A stretch of 64,000 nt of DNA from an uncultured Lachnospiraceae bacterium (lineage in GTDB: Bacteria; Bacillota; Clostridia; Lachnospirales; Lachnospiraceae). How positions within the stretch are numbered: position 1 is the stretch's first letter; each line of letters opens with the position of its first letter. Location: assembly GCA_910584915.1 (NCBI GenBank), contig CAJUDM010000026.1:1-64000 (forward strand), given 5' to 3'. The notes beneath the pieces are model-generated. The model made no database searches and was not told where the DNA came from. It saw only the letters and a program-made list of their open reading frames with translations. The position numbers and the translations under genes were made by a program. Shown here in pieces: positions 49,867 through 58,878 of the stretch.

Positions 49867-50745
49867 ATGATCAAGAGCATGACCGGCTTTGGCAGGTGTG
49901 AGGTAACAGGAAGAGAGCGGAAGATAACGGTGGAGATGAAATCCGTCAACCACAGGTATCTGGATGTGAGTATCAAGATGCCGAAGAAACTCAATTTTTT
50001 TGAGAATGCCATAAGGACGGAGTTAAAAAATTATATCAGCAGGGGCAAGGTGGATATCTTTATCACCTATGAAGATTACAGTGAGGGCAGCGGCTCCTTA
50101 AAGTATAATAAGGCGTTGGCGGCGGAATATCTGGGGTATCTGCGGCAGATGGCGGAGGAGTTCGGGCTGGATGATGATGTCCGGGTTTCCACTCTTTCCA
50201 GATATCCGGAAGTGTTTTTGATGGAAGAGCAGAACATTGATGAGGAGGAACTGTGGAAGGATCTGCAGGGCGCCCTGAAGGGGGCGGCTGAGAATTTTGT
50301 GAAGGCGAGGATCGCGGAGGGAGAGAACCTGCGGAGGGACCTTGATTCCAAGCTTGATGTGATGTTGGAGCATGTGGATTTTATCACGGAGCGTTCTCCG
50401 AAGCTGATCGAGGAGTACAGGGAGAAACTGCGGGAGAAAGTCCGTGAACTGCTGGAGGATGTCCGGATCGATGAGAACCGCCTCTATATGGAAGTGACAA
50501 TATTTGCGGATAAAGTCTGTGTGGATGAGGAACTGGTGCGCCTGCGCAGCCATGTGGAGAGTACGAAGCAGGCGCTTGCATCGGGCGGGAGTATCGGAAG
50601 GAAGTTAGACTTTATCGCCCAGGAGATGAACCGGGAGGCAAATACGATCCTGTCCAAGGCGAATGACCTGGAGATCTCTGCGCGGGCGATCGAACTGAAG
50701 AACGAAATCGAAAAGGTAAGGGAACAGATACAGAACATTGAATAA
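49867..50745 (+). CDS. yicC: YicC family endoribonuclease
   Basis: A 292-aa protein matching YicC over its whole length: MIKSMTGFGRCE at the start, VEMKSVNHRYLDVSIKMP (19-36), and the C-terminal DUF1732 part with QEMNREANTILSKAND. E. coli YicC and its relatives are RNases with roles in small-RNA turnover and stationary-phase survival. It begins the conserved yicC-remA-gmk-rpoZ cluster. The stop overlaps the remA start by 8 bases. Confidence 0.95.
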   Translation: MIKSMTGFGRCEVTGRERKITVEMKSVNHRYLDVSIKMPKKLNFFENAIRTELKNYISRGKVDIFITYEDYSEGSGSLKYNKALAAEYLGYLRQMAEEFGLDDDVRVSTLSRYPEVFLMEEQNIDEEELWKDLQGALKGAAENFVKARIAEGENLRRDLDSKLDVMLEHVDFITERSPKLIEEYREKLREKVRELLEDVRIDENRLYMEVTIFADKVCVDEELVRLRSHVESTKQALASGGSIGRKLDFIAQEMNREANTILSKANDLEISARAIELKNEIEKVREQIQNIE

Positions 50746-51010
50746 ATTGATACACATCGGATTCGGCAATATGATAAATGCGGAGAAGATCATAGCTATT
50801 GTCTGCCCGGATTCTGCCCCCATCAAGCGGATGGTACAGGGTGCGAAGGAGGCGGGTACGGCGATCGATGCGACGCAGGGAAGAAAGACCAAGGCGGTGC
50901 TTGTCATGGAAAACGGCAGTGTGGTGTTGTCGGCGCTGATGCCGGAGACTCTTGCAGGAAGAGCCGGGGTTTCGTTTGGTATGGCAGACAACAGTTCTGA
51001 CGGAGACTGA
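50738..51010 (+). CDS. remA: RemA/DUF370 DNA-binding regulator, TTG start
   Basis: A 90-aa RemA-like protein: IHIGFGNMINAEKIIAIV at the start, SAPIKRMVQGAKE, IDATQGRKTKAVLVM and VVLSALMPETLAGR are the family blocks. In B. subtilis RemA activates biofilm-matrix and osmoprotection genes as a ring-shaped DNA-binding oligomer. The start is TTG 50738 inside the yicC end, with AAGGGAA 13 bases ahead; no ATG is available. The weak initiation suggests coupling to yicC translation. Confidence 0.92.
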   Translation: MNKLIHIGFGNMINAEKIIAIVCPDSAPIKRMVQGAKEAGTAIDATQGRKTKAVLVMENGSVVLSALMPETLAGRAGVSFGMADNSSDGD

Positions 51011-51147
51011 CCGCGGCGTTTTATCGAAGACAAAAGCGGCTTTGCCGCGCTATGGCGTGGACACGGCTTTACCATGCCGATGCGGTGGGATGCAGAGGCG
51101 GGGATGGTTACTGTCGGAAAAGGCGGTTCAGATGTATGGGGGTGTGC

Positions 51148-51783
51148 ATGGAGAGAAAGGGGCTTCTGATTGTAGTTTCGGGATTTGCGGGTTCCGGCAA
51201 GGGCACGATGATGAAACGGCTTGTGGAGGAGTATGAGGGATACGCGCTGTCTGTCTCCATGACAACGAGAAAGCCAAGGCCCGGTGAAGTGCACGGCAGG
51301 GAATATTTTTTTGTGACAAAAGAGGAGTTTGAGCAGAAAATAAGAGAGGGCGGACTGATTGAATATGCTCCTTATGTGGAAAACTATTACGGAACGCCAA
51401 GAGAATATGTGGAGAAACAGATGGCGGCGGGGAAGGATGTGGTGCTTGAGATAGAGATCCAGGGCGCCCTGAAGGTAAAGAAGCGCTTTCCCGATTCTGT
51501 TTTGATCTTCGTGCTTCCCCCCAGTGTGGAGGAGTTGTACAGGAGGCTGAAAAACCGCGGGACGGAGACGGAGGATGTGATCAGAAAACGGATGAGCCGG
51601 GCGGCGGAAGAAGCCAGCATGATCGGAAGATACGATTACATTGTGATAAATGACGGTGTGGAGGAGAGCGTCAGAAAACTCCACAGCCTTATTGAAGCCG
51701 CCCACAGTTCGCCGGGCGGAAATGAGGAGTTTATCCGGGGCATCAGGGATGGCCTGGAGCAGTTATGGAAAGGAGAGAAATAA
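51148..51783 (+). CDS. gmk: Guanylate kinase
   Basis: A 211-aa guanylate kinase with P-loop GFAGSGKGT (about 11-19; the usual GPSGSGKGT with Phe-Ala), SVSMTTRKPRPGEVHGREYFFV, IEYAPYVENYYGTP and the C-terminal R-R pattern RKRMSRAAEE. It phosphorylates GMP to GDP. ATG 51148 with GGGGG six bases ahead is preferred to in-frame starts back to 51052. rpoZ follows directly, starting at the next base after the stop codon. Confidence 0.95.
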   Translation: MERKGLLIVVSGFAGSGKGTMMKRLVEEYEGYALSVSMTTRKPRPGEVHGREYFFVTKEEFEQKIREGGLIEYAPYVENYYGTPREYVEKQMAAGKDVVLEIEIQGALKVKKRFPDSVLIFVLPPSVEELYRRLKNRGTETEDVIRKRMSRAAEEASMIGRYDYIVINDGVEESVRKLHSLIEAAHSSPGGNEEFIRGIRDGLEQLWKGEK

Positions 51784-52029
51784 ATGTTACATCCATCTTA
51801 TGCAGATCTGATGAAAGTAGTGAACAGCGAGGTAGAGCCGGGGGAAGCGCCTGTAGTCAACAGCAGGTATTCCATTGTGATGGCGACGGCGAAGAGGGCA
51901 AGGCAGATCATCGCGGGAGATGAGCCTTTAGTGGATAATTTGTCCGTGGATAAACCTCTTTCTATTGCGGTCAGCGAACTCGAACAGGGGAAGATCCACA
52001 TCCTGAACGATGAGGAAGAAGAAAAATAA
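51784..52029 (+). CDS. rpoZ: RNA polymerase omega subunit
   Basis: An 81-aa omega subunit: SYADLMKVVN at the start, NSRYSIVMATAKRARQI (27-43), the core helix that clamps beta', and KPLSIAVSELEQGKI. It stabilises RNA polymerase. Its place right after gmk is the standard arrangement. The ribosome site GAAAGGAGAG lies inside the gmk end. Confidence 0.95.
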   Translation: MLHPSYADLMKVVNSEVEPGEAPVVNSRYSIVMATAKRARQIIAGDEPLVDNLSVDKPLSIAVSELEQGKIHILNDEEEEK

Positions 52030-52126
52030 TTGGGGCGTGACAGGCGTGCAATAAGACATGGGGCGGGAGAACGTAGGTTTTTCCGCAACTTTTCTGTATG
52101 ATAAAAGAATGGGCAGGCAACATGGT

Positions 52127-53467
52127 ATGAAGATATTGTTTACATCCCTCGGCTGTGATAAAAATCTGGTGGACACAGAGGTGATGCTGGGAGAACTCGC
52201 AGAGGAAGGCTTCGTCTTTACGGATGAGGAGGCGGAGGCGGATATAGTCATTGTCAACACCTGCTGTTTTATCAGAGATGCCAAAGAAGAAAGTATAGAA
52301 ACTATACTGGAGATGTCAGAACTAAAAAAAACGGGGCAGATAAAGGCACTTCTGGTGGCAGGATGCCTGGCGCAGCGTTATCGGGAGGAGATCCAGAGCG
52401 AGATCCCGGAAGTGGACGCAGTGCTCGGAATATCGGATATCCACAGCATTGCGCAGGCGGTGAAAGAGATACTGGCGGGGTGTGCGAGAAACCATATCGG
52501 GGAGGGAGAGAAGGCGTCCGGCGTCCGGCGGCGGATCGTGACCACAGGAGGCCACTACGCTTACCTGAAGATAGCCGAGGGCTGTGATAAACGCTGTACC
52601 TACTGTATCATACCGAAGATCCGAGGAAGCTATCGGAGCGTCCCGATGGAGGAACTGCTTAAGGAGGCGCGCACTCTGGCGGGACAGGGAGTCAGAGAAC
52701 TGGTATTGGTGGCGCAGGAAACGACTCTTTACGGCGTGGATCTGTACGGAGAAAAACGACTGCCTGAACTGCTCGAGGAGCTCTGCCGGATAGAAGGACT
52801 GCACTGGATCAGGCTTATGTACTGTTATCCGGAGGAGATCACGGAAAAACTGGTACAGGTCATAAAGCGGGAGCCGAAAATCTGCCACTACCTGGATATT
52901 CCGATCCAGCACGCCTCCGATGCGGTGTTAAAGCGGATGGGAAGGCGCGCTACGGGAGAGGGCCTTAAGCAGATCATCGGGATGCTCAGGCGGGAGATAC
53001 CGGATATCTGTCTGCGGACAACGCTGATCTCAGGGTTTCCGGGGGAGACAGAGGAAGATTTCATCGAATTATACCACTTTGTGAATGAAATGGAGTTTGA
53101 CAGGCTGGGGGTGTTCCCATATTCGGAGGAGGAGGATACGCCGGCGGCGCTTTTGCCTGATCAGATCCCGGATAAGGTGAAGGAAAAGCGCCGGGATGAG
53201 TTGATGGAACTGCAGCAGGAGATCGCCTTTGAGAAGGCGGACGGGAGAGTGGGACAGGTGTTTGAGGCCGTGGTGGAAGGATATCTTCCCGGGGAGGGTG
53301 TCTATGCGGCGAGGACCTATATGGATGCCCCGAATGTGGATGGCTATCTGTTTTTCACCTCTGATCATGAGCACGATTCGGGCAGCTTTGTCCGGGTAAA
53401 GGTGTCGGGCAGCAACGGCTATGACCTGACCGGCGTTCAGATCCCGGATATGGATGGCAGGAAATGA
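52127..53467 (+). CDS. rimO: Ribosomal protein S12 methylthiotransferase
   Basis: A 446-aa MTTase: an N-terminal UPF0004 domain with FTSLGCDKNLVDTE (Cys10), VNTCCFI and VAGCLAQRY; the radical SAM core with CDKRCTYCIIPKIRGSYRS; and a C-terminal TRAM domain (about 380-446). It adds a methylthio group to an Asp of protein S12. ATG 52127 fits the family start; the frame open to 52058 does not. Complete. Confidence 0.96.
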   Translation: MKILFTSLGCDKNLVDTEVMLGELAEEGFVFTDEEAEADIVIVNTCCFIRDAKEESIETILEMSELKKTGQIKALLVAGCLAQRYREEIQSEIPEVDAVLGISDIHSIAQAVKEILAGCARNHIGEGEKASGVRRRIVTTGGHYAYLKIAEGCDKRCTYCIIPKIRGSYRSVPMEELLKEARTLAGQGVRELVLVAQETTLYGVDLYGEKRLPELLEELCRIEGLHWIRLMYCYPEEITEKLVQVIKREPKICHYLDIPIQHASDAVLKRMGRRATGEGLKQIIGMLRREIPDICLRTTLISGFPGETEEDFIELYHFVNEMEFDRLGVFPYSEEEDTPAALLPDQIPDKVKEKRRDELMELQQEIAFEKADGRVGQVFEAVVEGYLPGEGVYAARTYMDAPNVDGYLFFTSDHEHDSGSFVRVKVSGSNGYDLTGVQIPDMDGRK

Positions 53468-53545
53468 GGGCATCCGGCCTGAAAGTCAAAAAGTTCGCTG
53501 CAGTATCGTCTGTGCTATGGAGAATGAAAGGAATGAGTGATTGAA

Positions 53546-54118
53546 ATGAATTTACCGAATAAACTGACAGTATTCCGTGTGGTGCTGATCGTGCCTTTTG
53601 TGGTGCTGCTGTTAGGAGGCCATGAGGGATGGGGATGGTTTGCGGCTCTGTCAGGCGGAAACTCTGCCTGTACGGATTACATCGCGCTGGCAATTTTTGT
53701 GATCGCGTCCCTGACAGACCTTCTGGACGGGAAGATCGCAAGAAAGTATGACCTGATCACAAATTTCGGGAAATTTATGGATCCTCTTGCGGATAAACTG
53801 TTAGTCTGCTCGGCGATGATCTGTCTGACAGCGATGGGCAGGATCCCGGCGTGGATCGTGATCGTCATCATCAGCAGGGAGTTTGTGATCAGCGGTTTCC
53901 GGCTGATAGCATCGGACAACGGCAAAGTGATAGCTGCAAGCTGGTGGGGCAAGTTTAAGACAACCTTCCAGATGGCGATGGTCATTCTGATGATCGCGGA
54001 TATACCGGCGCTTTCGCTTGTTACGGAAATCGTTATGTGGGTATCGCTGCTTTTGACGGTGGTATCCCTTGCGGATTATCTGATCAAAAACAAAGGCGTC
54101 ATGCAGGGAACAAAATAA
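53546..54118 (+). CDS. pgsA: CDP-diacylglycerol-glycerol-3-phosphate 3-phosphatidyltransferase
   Basis: A 190-aa CDP-alcohol phosphatidyltransferase: NLPNKLTVFRVVL at the start, and the active-site motif DLLDGKIARKYDLITNFGKFMDPLADK (D-x2-D-G-x2-A-R-x8-G-x3-D-x3-D), split across about 60-86. About five membrane helices. It makes phosphatidylglycerophosphate. ATG 53546 matches the family start, but AAAGG is 15 bases away, and GTG 53537 (5 bases) is an alternative. A 50-residue insert-like stretch GGHEGWGWFAALSGGNS follows helix 1. Confidence 0.95.
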   Translation: MNLPNKLTVFRVVLIVPFVVLLLGGHEGWGWFAALSGGNSACTDYIALAIFVIASLTDLLDGKIARKYDLITNFGKFMDPLADKLLVCSAMICLTAMGRIPAWIVIVIISREFVISGFRLIASDNGKVIAASWWGKFKTTFQMAMVILMIADIPALSLVTEIVMWVSLLLTVVSLADYLIKNKGVMQGTK

Positions 54119-54152
54119 TTTTTATGCGGTACTGGAATAGGAGAATTAAGAT

Positions 54153-55415
54153 ATGGTTGTGGAACTGATCAGCGTGGGAACAGAAATTTTGCTGGGTAAT
54201 ATCGTGAATACGAATGCGGCTTATCTGGCGGAGCAGTGCGCTTCTCTTGGGCTTTCCTGTTACTACCAGAGTGTGGTGGGCGATAATGTGGACAGGCTGA
54301 CAGGGACGCTGCAGACGGCACTGGAACGGTCAGATATCGTCATATTGGGCGGAGGGCTCGGGCCGACGCAGGACGACCTGACAAAGGAAGTGACGGCGAA
54401 GGTGTTAGGGGTGAATCTGGTGAAGGATGTCCATACCGAGGAACGGATCAGAGAATATCTGGAGACAAGGGGCTTCACCGTGACGGAAAATAACTGGAAG
54501 CAGGCGTTAGTACCGGAGGGAGCGGCCATCATAGATAATGAAAACGGCACAGCTCCCGGGCTGATCATCGAGAAAGACGGGAAACATGTGATACTGCTGC
54601 CGGGACCGCCCGGGGAACTGTGTCCCATGTTTGAGAAAGATATCCGCCCCTATCTGAATGCACTGGAGCCCGGCGTGATCTATTCCAAGACTGTGAAAGT
54701 CTGCGGTGTCGGGGAGAGCATTGCCGAAACCATGATCAAAGACCTGATCGATTCTCAGAGCAATCCGACCATCGCAACCTATGCCAAGACTGGAGAGGTG
54801 CATCTTCGCGTGACGGCGAAAGCAGAGAATGAAAAAGAGGCCAGGAAGCTTGTAAAGCCGATGGTGAAAGAGTTAAAGGGCAGATTCGGCAACAGCATTT
54901 ATACAACGGATACGGAAGTGACACTGGAAAAATCCATTGTGGATCTGCTGCAGGCGAACCGTTTGACGGTCGCCACAGCGGAATCCTGCACGGGTGGCCT
55001 GCTCTCCGCGAGGCTGATCAATGTGCCGGGGGCTTCCGAGGTGTTTAAGGCGGGTTATGTAAGCTATTCCAATAAAACAAAGAGAAAGCTGTTCGGAGTG
55101 AAGAGAAGTTCCCTGGAAAAACACGGCGCTGTCAGCAGCAATGTGGCAAAGGAGATGGCGAAGGGCGCCGCCATGATCAGCAAGGCGGATGTGACGGTAT
55201 CCGTCACGGGAATCGCCGGACCGGACGGCGGCAGCGAGGAGAAGCCGGTGGGGCTCGTGTATATCGGCTGCCAGGTCTGCGGCGAGGTTGTGATCAAAGA
55301 GTTTCATTTCAAGGGAAACAGAAACAAGATCAGGGAGGCATCGGTGTCAGCGGCACTCTCCCTGATGCGTGAATGTATCCTGCAGTACTGTAGCAGCGTA
55401 ATGTTTTCGACCTGA
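54153..55415 (+). CDS. cinA: CinA family nicotinamide-nucleotide amidase / competence-damage protein
   Basis: A 420-aa two-domain protein: the N-terminal MoCF-like domain (1 to about 170; LISVGTEILLGNIVNTNA, GGGLGPTQDDLT, LLPGPPGE) and the C-terminal CinA amidase domain (about 255-410; TVATAESCTGGLLSARL, SVTGIAGPDGGSEEKPVG). It recycles nicotinamide mononucleotide. In Firmicutes it commonly precedes recA; here one gene lies between. Confidence 0.95.
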   Translation: MVVELISVGTEILLGNIVNTNAAYLAEQCASLGLSCYYQSVVGDNVDRLTGTLQTALERSDIVILGGGLGPTQDDLTKEVTAKVLGVNLVKDVHTEERIREYLETRGFTVTENNWKQALVPEGAAIIDNENGTAPGLIIEKDGKHVILLPGPPGELCPMFEKDIRPYLNALEPGVIYSKTVKVCGVGESIAETMIKDLIDSQSNPTIATYAKTGEVHLRVTAKAENEKEARKLVKPMVKELKGRFGNSIYTTDTEVTLEKSIVDLLQANRLTVATAESCTGGLLSARLINVPGASEVFKAGYVSYSNKTKRKLFGVKRSSLEKHGAVSSNVAKEMAKGAAMISKADVTVSVTGIAGPDGGSEEKPVGLVYIGCQVCGEVVIKEFHFKGNRNKIREASVSAALSLMRECILQYCSSVMFST

Positions 55416-55554
55416 AGACAGCCCGGGGCCGGATAAAGCTTTCAGCAGTTTCCCGGCCTGTACAGTAAATGGAAATGGGTTTCAGCGTATGCCGGACTGC
55501 CGGTCGGGGCTGTCCGTTGCAGAAACCGTGTAGAGAGATAAGAGAGGGCATGGG

Positions 55555-56571
55555 ATGTATCCTGAGAATGATCATTCAAACAAAGGCAGAAATATAGCGA
55601 TCGGGGTTATTGTTTCACTTGTGTTCGTGGGGCTTTTCGCGGGTTGTATCGCCGTGGTGATGCAGTTTGTGCAACTTGGCAGGAACGGGAATCTCGAGCG
55701 ATGGGCGGAGGCGAACGCGGGTGATGACGATGACAGCGGGCTTTCGGATTACGGTTATTATGACGAGGACGGCTATTTTCACTATTATGGTGAATCGGAG
55801 GACTACGGGGACGACAACCGGCTCGGCTATTATGATGAGGACGGGGAGTTCCACTATTTTGATGAGGAATACGACATAAGGGAACAGCTGGACCGTCCTA
55901 CTCACGATGAGGACATAGAGGGGTATGCGACAGGAGAATATTTCTCTTTTCCGGCGGACAACAGGGTGGACGGGCTTGCTTACACCGTGGAGATGAAGGA
56001 GGAGGAGTACCACGATGGCAGCGCCACCAATATCTACTATACTTATCCCGTTGTTTCCGGCGATGTGCCGAATGTAGACCAGATCAATGATACGATCTGC
56101 GCCGAGTGGGAGAGCCTGCTTGAATACTATGAGGAGGACTATAAGGATTATATGTATGAGGGCGACGGCATTTTGGCGGCGCTTGACTGCAATGTCACAT
56201 ATATGTCGGAGGATATCCTGAGTGTTGTCTATCAGGAAACCGTTTATTACGGGGAATATCTGGATTATGATACGGATCTCTATCTCTACTGTCTGAATTT
56301 TGATATGAAGAACGGCCAGCTTCTGGAGAAGACCGGAATGCTGGATATTGATGAAGAGTTTGTGGAGGATTTCAGGGAGAGGAGCGTAAAACAGAACGCG
56401 GACAGCGTGCTTGATTATTACGATGACGGCGAGGTAATGTACTATCTGGAGGATCCCTACTATCTGATCCTGTTTTACTGCCCACAGGGGATGGAGATCG
56501 GTCTGAACATGGATGAGGGATGGGTGACAGTGACTTATCCTGATTACGAAGATTTTATGAAAAGAATGTAG
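55555..56571 (+). CDS. Acidic membrane-anchored protein with RsiV-like domain
   Basis: A 338-aa protein with one N-terminal membrane helix (about 13-38) and a very acidic tyrosine-rich linker. The linker repeats GYYDEDGYFHYY and GYYDEDGEFHYF about 25 residues apart. The extracellular C-terminal region (about 130-335; YTYPVVSGDVPNVDQINDTI, YMSEDILSVVYQETV, NFDMKNGQLLEKTGML) resembles DUF4163/DUF3298 domains of RsiV-type proteins. No sigma gene adjoins it. It sits between cinA and recA. Function unknown; calcium or cell-wall ligand binding by the Asp/Glu repeats is possible. Confidence 0.7.
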   Translation: MYPENDHSNKGRNIAIGVIVSLVFVGLFAGCIAVVMQFVQLGRNGNLERWAEANAGDDDDSGLSDYGYYDEDGYFHYYGESEDYGDDNRLGYYDEDGEFHYFDEEYDIREQLDRPTHDEDIEGYATGEYFSFPADNRVDGLAYTVEMKEEEYHDGSATNIYYTYPVVSGDVPNVDQINDTICAEWESLLEYYEEDYKDYMYEGDGILAALDCNVTYMSEDILSVVYQETVYYGEYLDYDTDLYLYCLNFDMKNGQLLEKTGMLDIDEEFVEDFRERSVKQNADSVLDYYDDGEVMYYLEDPYYLILFYCPQGMEIGLNMDEGWVTVTYPDYEDFMKRM

Positions 56572-56592
56572 AGAGAACACGAAAGCCTTATG

Positions 56593-56625
56593 CTGCCGGA
56601 GAAGAGTGTCACTCTCCTCCGGCAG
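56593..56625. other. Strong hairpin without T-tract
   Basis: CTGCCGGAGAAGAGTG faces CACTCTCCTCCGGCAG with one mismatch. It follows the acidic membrane-protein gene and may protect or end its mRNA. It is the main feature of the left half of the 421-bp gap before recA. Confidence 0.5.
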
Positions 56626-56850
56626 GGGGAAAATACTGAAAATGTGACGGTTTTGAACAGCGGAAAATCGTGGGAGTTTGATATCGCGGGAAACCGGCAA
56701 TAAAAAATCAAACAGATTTGAGTTGACGAAAGATCTTGTGCGTGTTAAAGTTGTTGTATCCTGAAGTTCAGTTTGTCTGCTTTGCATATCCGGCGGATCG
56801 CCATTTATTTCAAAGCGAAAACGAAAAGAAATAAAAAATTAGGAGGTGAG

Positions 56851-56895
56851 ATGCCGTTGAGGGTCGTTTATGGGACACTTATTGTGTTAGGGTAG
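56851..56895 (+). CDS. Possible short ORF, 14 aa, upstream of recA
   Basis: AGGAGGTGAG immediately precedes ATG 56851; the frame gives MPLRVVYGTLIVLG and stops at TAG. A ribosome site this good in a non-coding gap is unusual, but the peptide is very short. It ends 19 bases before the recA -35 box, so it would be on an upstream transcript. Could be a remnant of a deleted gene. Confidence 0.3.
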   Translation: MPLRVVYGTLIVLG

Positions 56896-56913
56896 AGAAA
56901 GATAAAATAAATC

Positions 56914-56961
56914 TTGACAGAAGAGAACGCTTGTTCTAATATAGATTCAAACGAATGTTCG
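56914..56961 (+). promoter_or_regulatory. recA promoter with two LexA-type boxes
   Basis: TTGACA (56914-56919), 17-bp spacer, TAATAT (56937-56942). AGAACGCTTGTTCT (56924-56937) lies between the hexamers, and CAAACGAATGTTCG (56948-56961) lies just after. Both fit the Gram-positive SOS box pattern CGAAC-N4-GTTCG with one change per arm. Confidence 0.85.
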
Positions 56962-56992
56962 GACTGTCAACAGAAAAGAAAGGATATGAAAT

Positions 56993-58075
56993 ATGGATAA
57001 CAGTGAAAAATTGAAAGCATTGGATGCGGCGATCGCTCAGATTGAAAAACAGTACGGAAAAGGAACCGTGATGAAGCTCGGCGATCCGTCGGCGCAGATG
57101 AATATAGAGACGATACCGACGGGCTCTTTAAGCCTTGACCTGGCGCTGGGGCTGGGGGGGATTCCGAAGGGAAGGATCGTGGAGATCTACGGACCGGAAT
57201 CGAGCGGCAAGACCACCGTGACGCTGCATATGATAGCGGAAGTGCAGAAGCGCGGCGGCATTGCGGGCTTTATTGATGCGGAACATGCCCTGGATCCGGT
57301 CTATGCGAAAAATATCGGTGTGGATGTGGATAATCTGTATATTTCCCAGCCGGACTGCGGAGAGCAGGCTCTGGAGATCACAGAGACCATGGTGCGTTCC
57401 GGCGCTGTGGACATCATCGTGGTGGACTCTGTGGCGGCGTTGGTGCCGAAGGCGGAGATAGACGGGGAGATGGGAGATTCCCATGTGGGCCTGCAGGCGA
57501 GGCTGATGTCCCAGGCGCTCAGGAAGCTTACCGCGGTGATCAGTAAATCCAATTGTACTGTGGTTTTCATCAACCAGCTCCGTGAAAAGGTCGGCGTGAT
57601 GTTCGGCAATCCGGAGACCACCACCGGCGGCCGGGCCCTGAAATTCTATTCCTCGGTGCGCCTGGATGTGAGAAGGATAGAATCCCTGAAGCAGGCCGGT
57701 GAGGTGATCGGTAACAGGACCAGGGTGAAGGTCGTAAAAAATAAGATCGCACCTCCGTTTAAAGAGGCGGAGTTTGATATTATGTTCGGGGAAGGCATTT
57801 CCCGTGTGGGAGATATCCTGGACATTGCGGCGGGCATCGATGTGGTGAATAAGAGCGGGGCGTGGTATGCCTATGAAGGAAATAAGATAGGACAGGGGAG
57901 AGAGAATGCCAAACAGTATCTGAAGGATAATCCGGCAGTCTGTGAAGAGATCGAAAACAAAGTCAGAAAGCATTTTTCGCTGACTGAGGGCGATGCGGAA
58001 GCGGGACTTGAGGAAGGATCTGAGGCGGCGCCAAAGGCTGCAGAAAAGGCTTCAAAAAAGAAAGCTACAGAGTAG
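56993..58075 (+). CDS. recA: Recombinase RecA
   Basis: A 360-aa RecA with Walker A GPESSGKT (67-74), Walker B IIVVDSVAAL, the L2 region VFINQLREKVGVMFGNPETT and a Lys/Ala/Glu-rich C-terminal tail (about 330-360). It drives homologous recombination and LexA self-cleavage. AAAGGA lies 9 bases before ATG 56993. It is under SOS boxes and is followed 12 bases on by recX. Complete. Confidence 0.98.
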   Translation: MDNSEKLKALDAAIAQIEKQYGKGTVMKLGDPSAQMNIETIPTGSLSLDLALGLGGIPKGRIVEIYGPESSGKTTVTLHMIAEVQKRGGIAGFIDAEHALDPVYAKNIGVDVDNLYISQPDCGEQALEITETMVRSGAVDIIVVDSVAALVPKAEIDGEMGDSHVGLQARLMSQALRKLTAVISKSNCTVVFINQLREKVGVMFGNPETTTGGRALKFYSSVRLDVRRIESLKQAGEVIGNRTRVKVVKNKIAPPFKEAEFDIMFGEGISRVGDILDIAAGIDVVNKSGAWYAYEGNKIGQGRENAKQYLKDNPAVCEEIENKVRKHFSLTEGDAEAGLEEGSEAAPKAAEKASKKKATE

Positions 58076-58087
58076 AAAAGGCGGAAG

Positions 58088-58702
58088 ATGCAGGAAGAAA
58101 ATATTGTAACAGGTATCACAGCGCTGTCTAAAGGGCGCTATAAGGTCGATATCGACGGTCAGTTCCGGTTTGTATTGTATAGGGGCGAGCTTCATACTTA
58201 TCATATTGTACAGGGCGAAAAGATCTCGCCGGAATCTCTGGAGGAGATCCTGACGGAGGTTCTTCCGAGACGGGCAAAGCTGCGCAGTATGAATCTGTTA
58301 AAGAGTCGGGAATATACCGAATATCAGATCAGGGAAAAGTTAAAACAGGGATTTTACCCGGCGGCTGCGATCGATGAGGCGGTGGAATATATCAGATCGT
58401 ACCATTATATTGATGACAGGCGGTATGTGAAGGATTATATCCTTTATTACAGCGAGAGCAGAAGCCGGGGGAGGATAGAGCAGGATCTGATGCGGAAAGG
58501 AATCGGCAGGGATCTGATCAGTGCGGTATATGAGGAAGAACTGGGGGAAGAGAAACTGCCGGATGAGATCCGGCTGATGGAGAAACTACTGGAGAAAAAA
58601 AATTACAGAAGTGAGAGCGCCGATTACCGGGAAAAGCAGAAAATGGGAGCATTTTTGTACAGAAAAGGGTTTTCTTTGGACAATATAGCGAAAATACTTT
58701 GA
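58088..58702 (+). CDS. recX: RecX-family regulatory protein
   Basis: A 204-aa RecX: three-helix repeats with NLLKSREYTEYQIREKL (about 73-89), YIDDRRYVKDYI (about 114-125) and SRSRGRIEQDLMRKGI (about 131-146) are the family blocks. RecX binds and modulates the RecA filament. It follows recA by 12 bases, the usual pairing, and is co-transcribed from the SOS-type promoter. Confidence 0.92.
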   Translation: MQEENIVTGITALSKGRYKVDIDGQFRFVLYRGELHTYHIVQGEKISPESLEEILTEVLPRRAKLRSMNLLKSREYTEYQIREKLKQGFYPAAAIDEAVEYIRSYHYIDDRRYVKDYILYYSESRSRGRIEQDLMRKGIGRDLISAVYEEELGEEKLPDEIRLMEKLLEKKNYRSESADYREKQKMGAFLYRKGFSLDNIAKIL

Positions 58703-58715
58703 TTTTATATCAGTT

Positions 58716-58735
58716 AATGTACAGCAATGTACAGC
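58716..58735 (+). repeat. Tandem AATGTACAGC repeat
   Basis: Two adjacent copies of AATGTACAGC, 15-34 bases before the rny -35 box. Possible regulator site. Confidence 0.45.
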
Positions 58736-58749
58736 ATTTGTGAAAGTGC

Positions 58750-58778
58750 TTGACATAATACCTTTTTTTGTTTAGAAT
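58750..58778 (+). promoter_or_regulatory. Sigma-A promoter of rny
   Basis: TTGACA (58750-58755), 17-bp spacer, TAGAAT (58773-58778); leader of about 95 bases. Confidence 0.8.
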
Positions 58779-58878
58779 TGAAGTGTTGTAAATATGCTAA
58801 TTAGGATGTCCGCTGCATAAACAGACATTCTATGATAGATTTGTACAATGAAAACTGAATAAGGAGGTGCTCCTGTAC

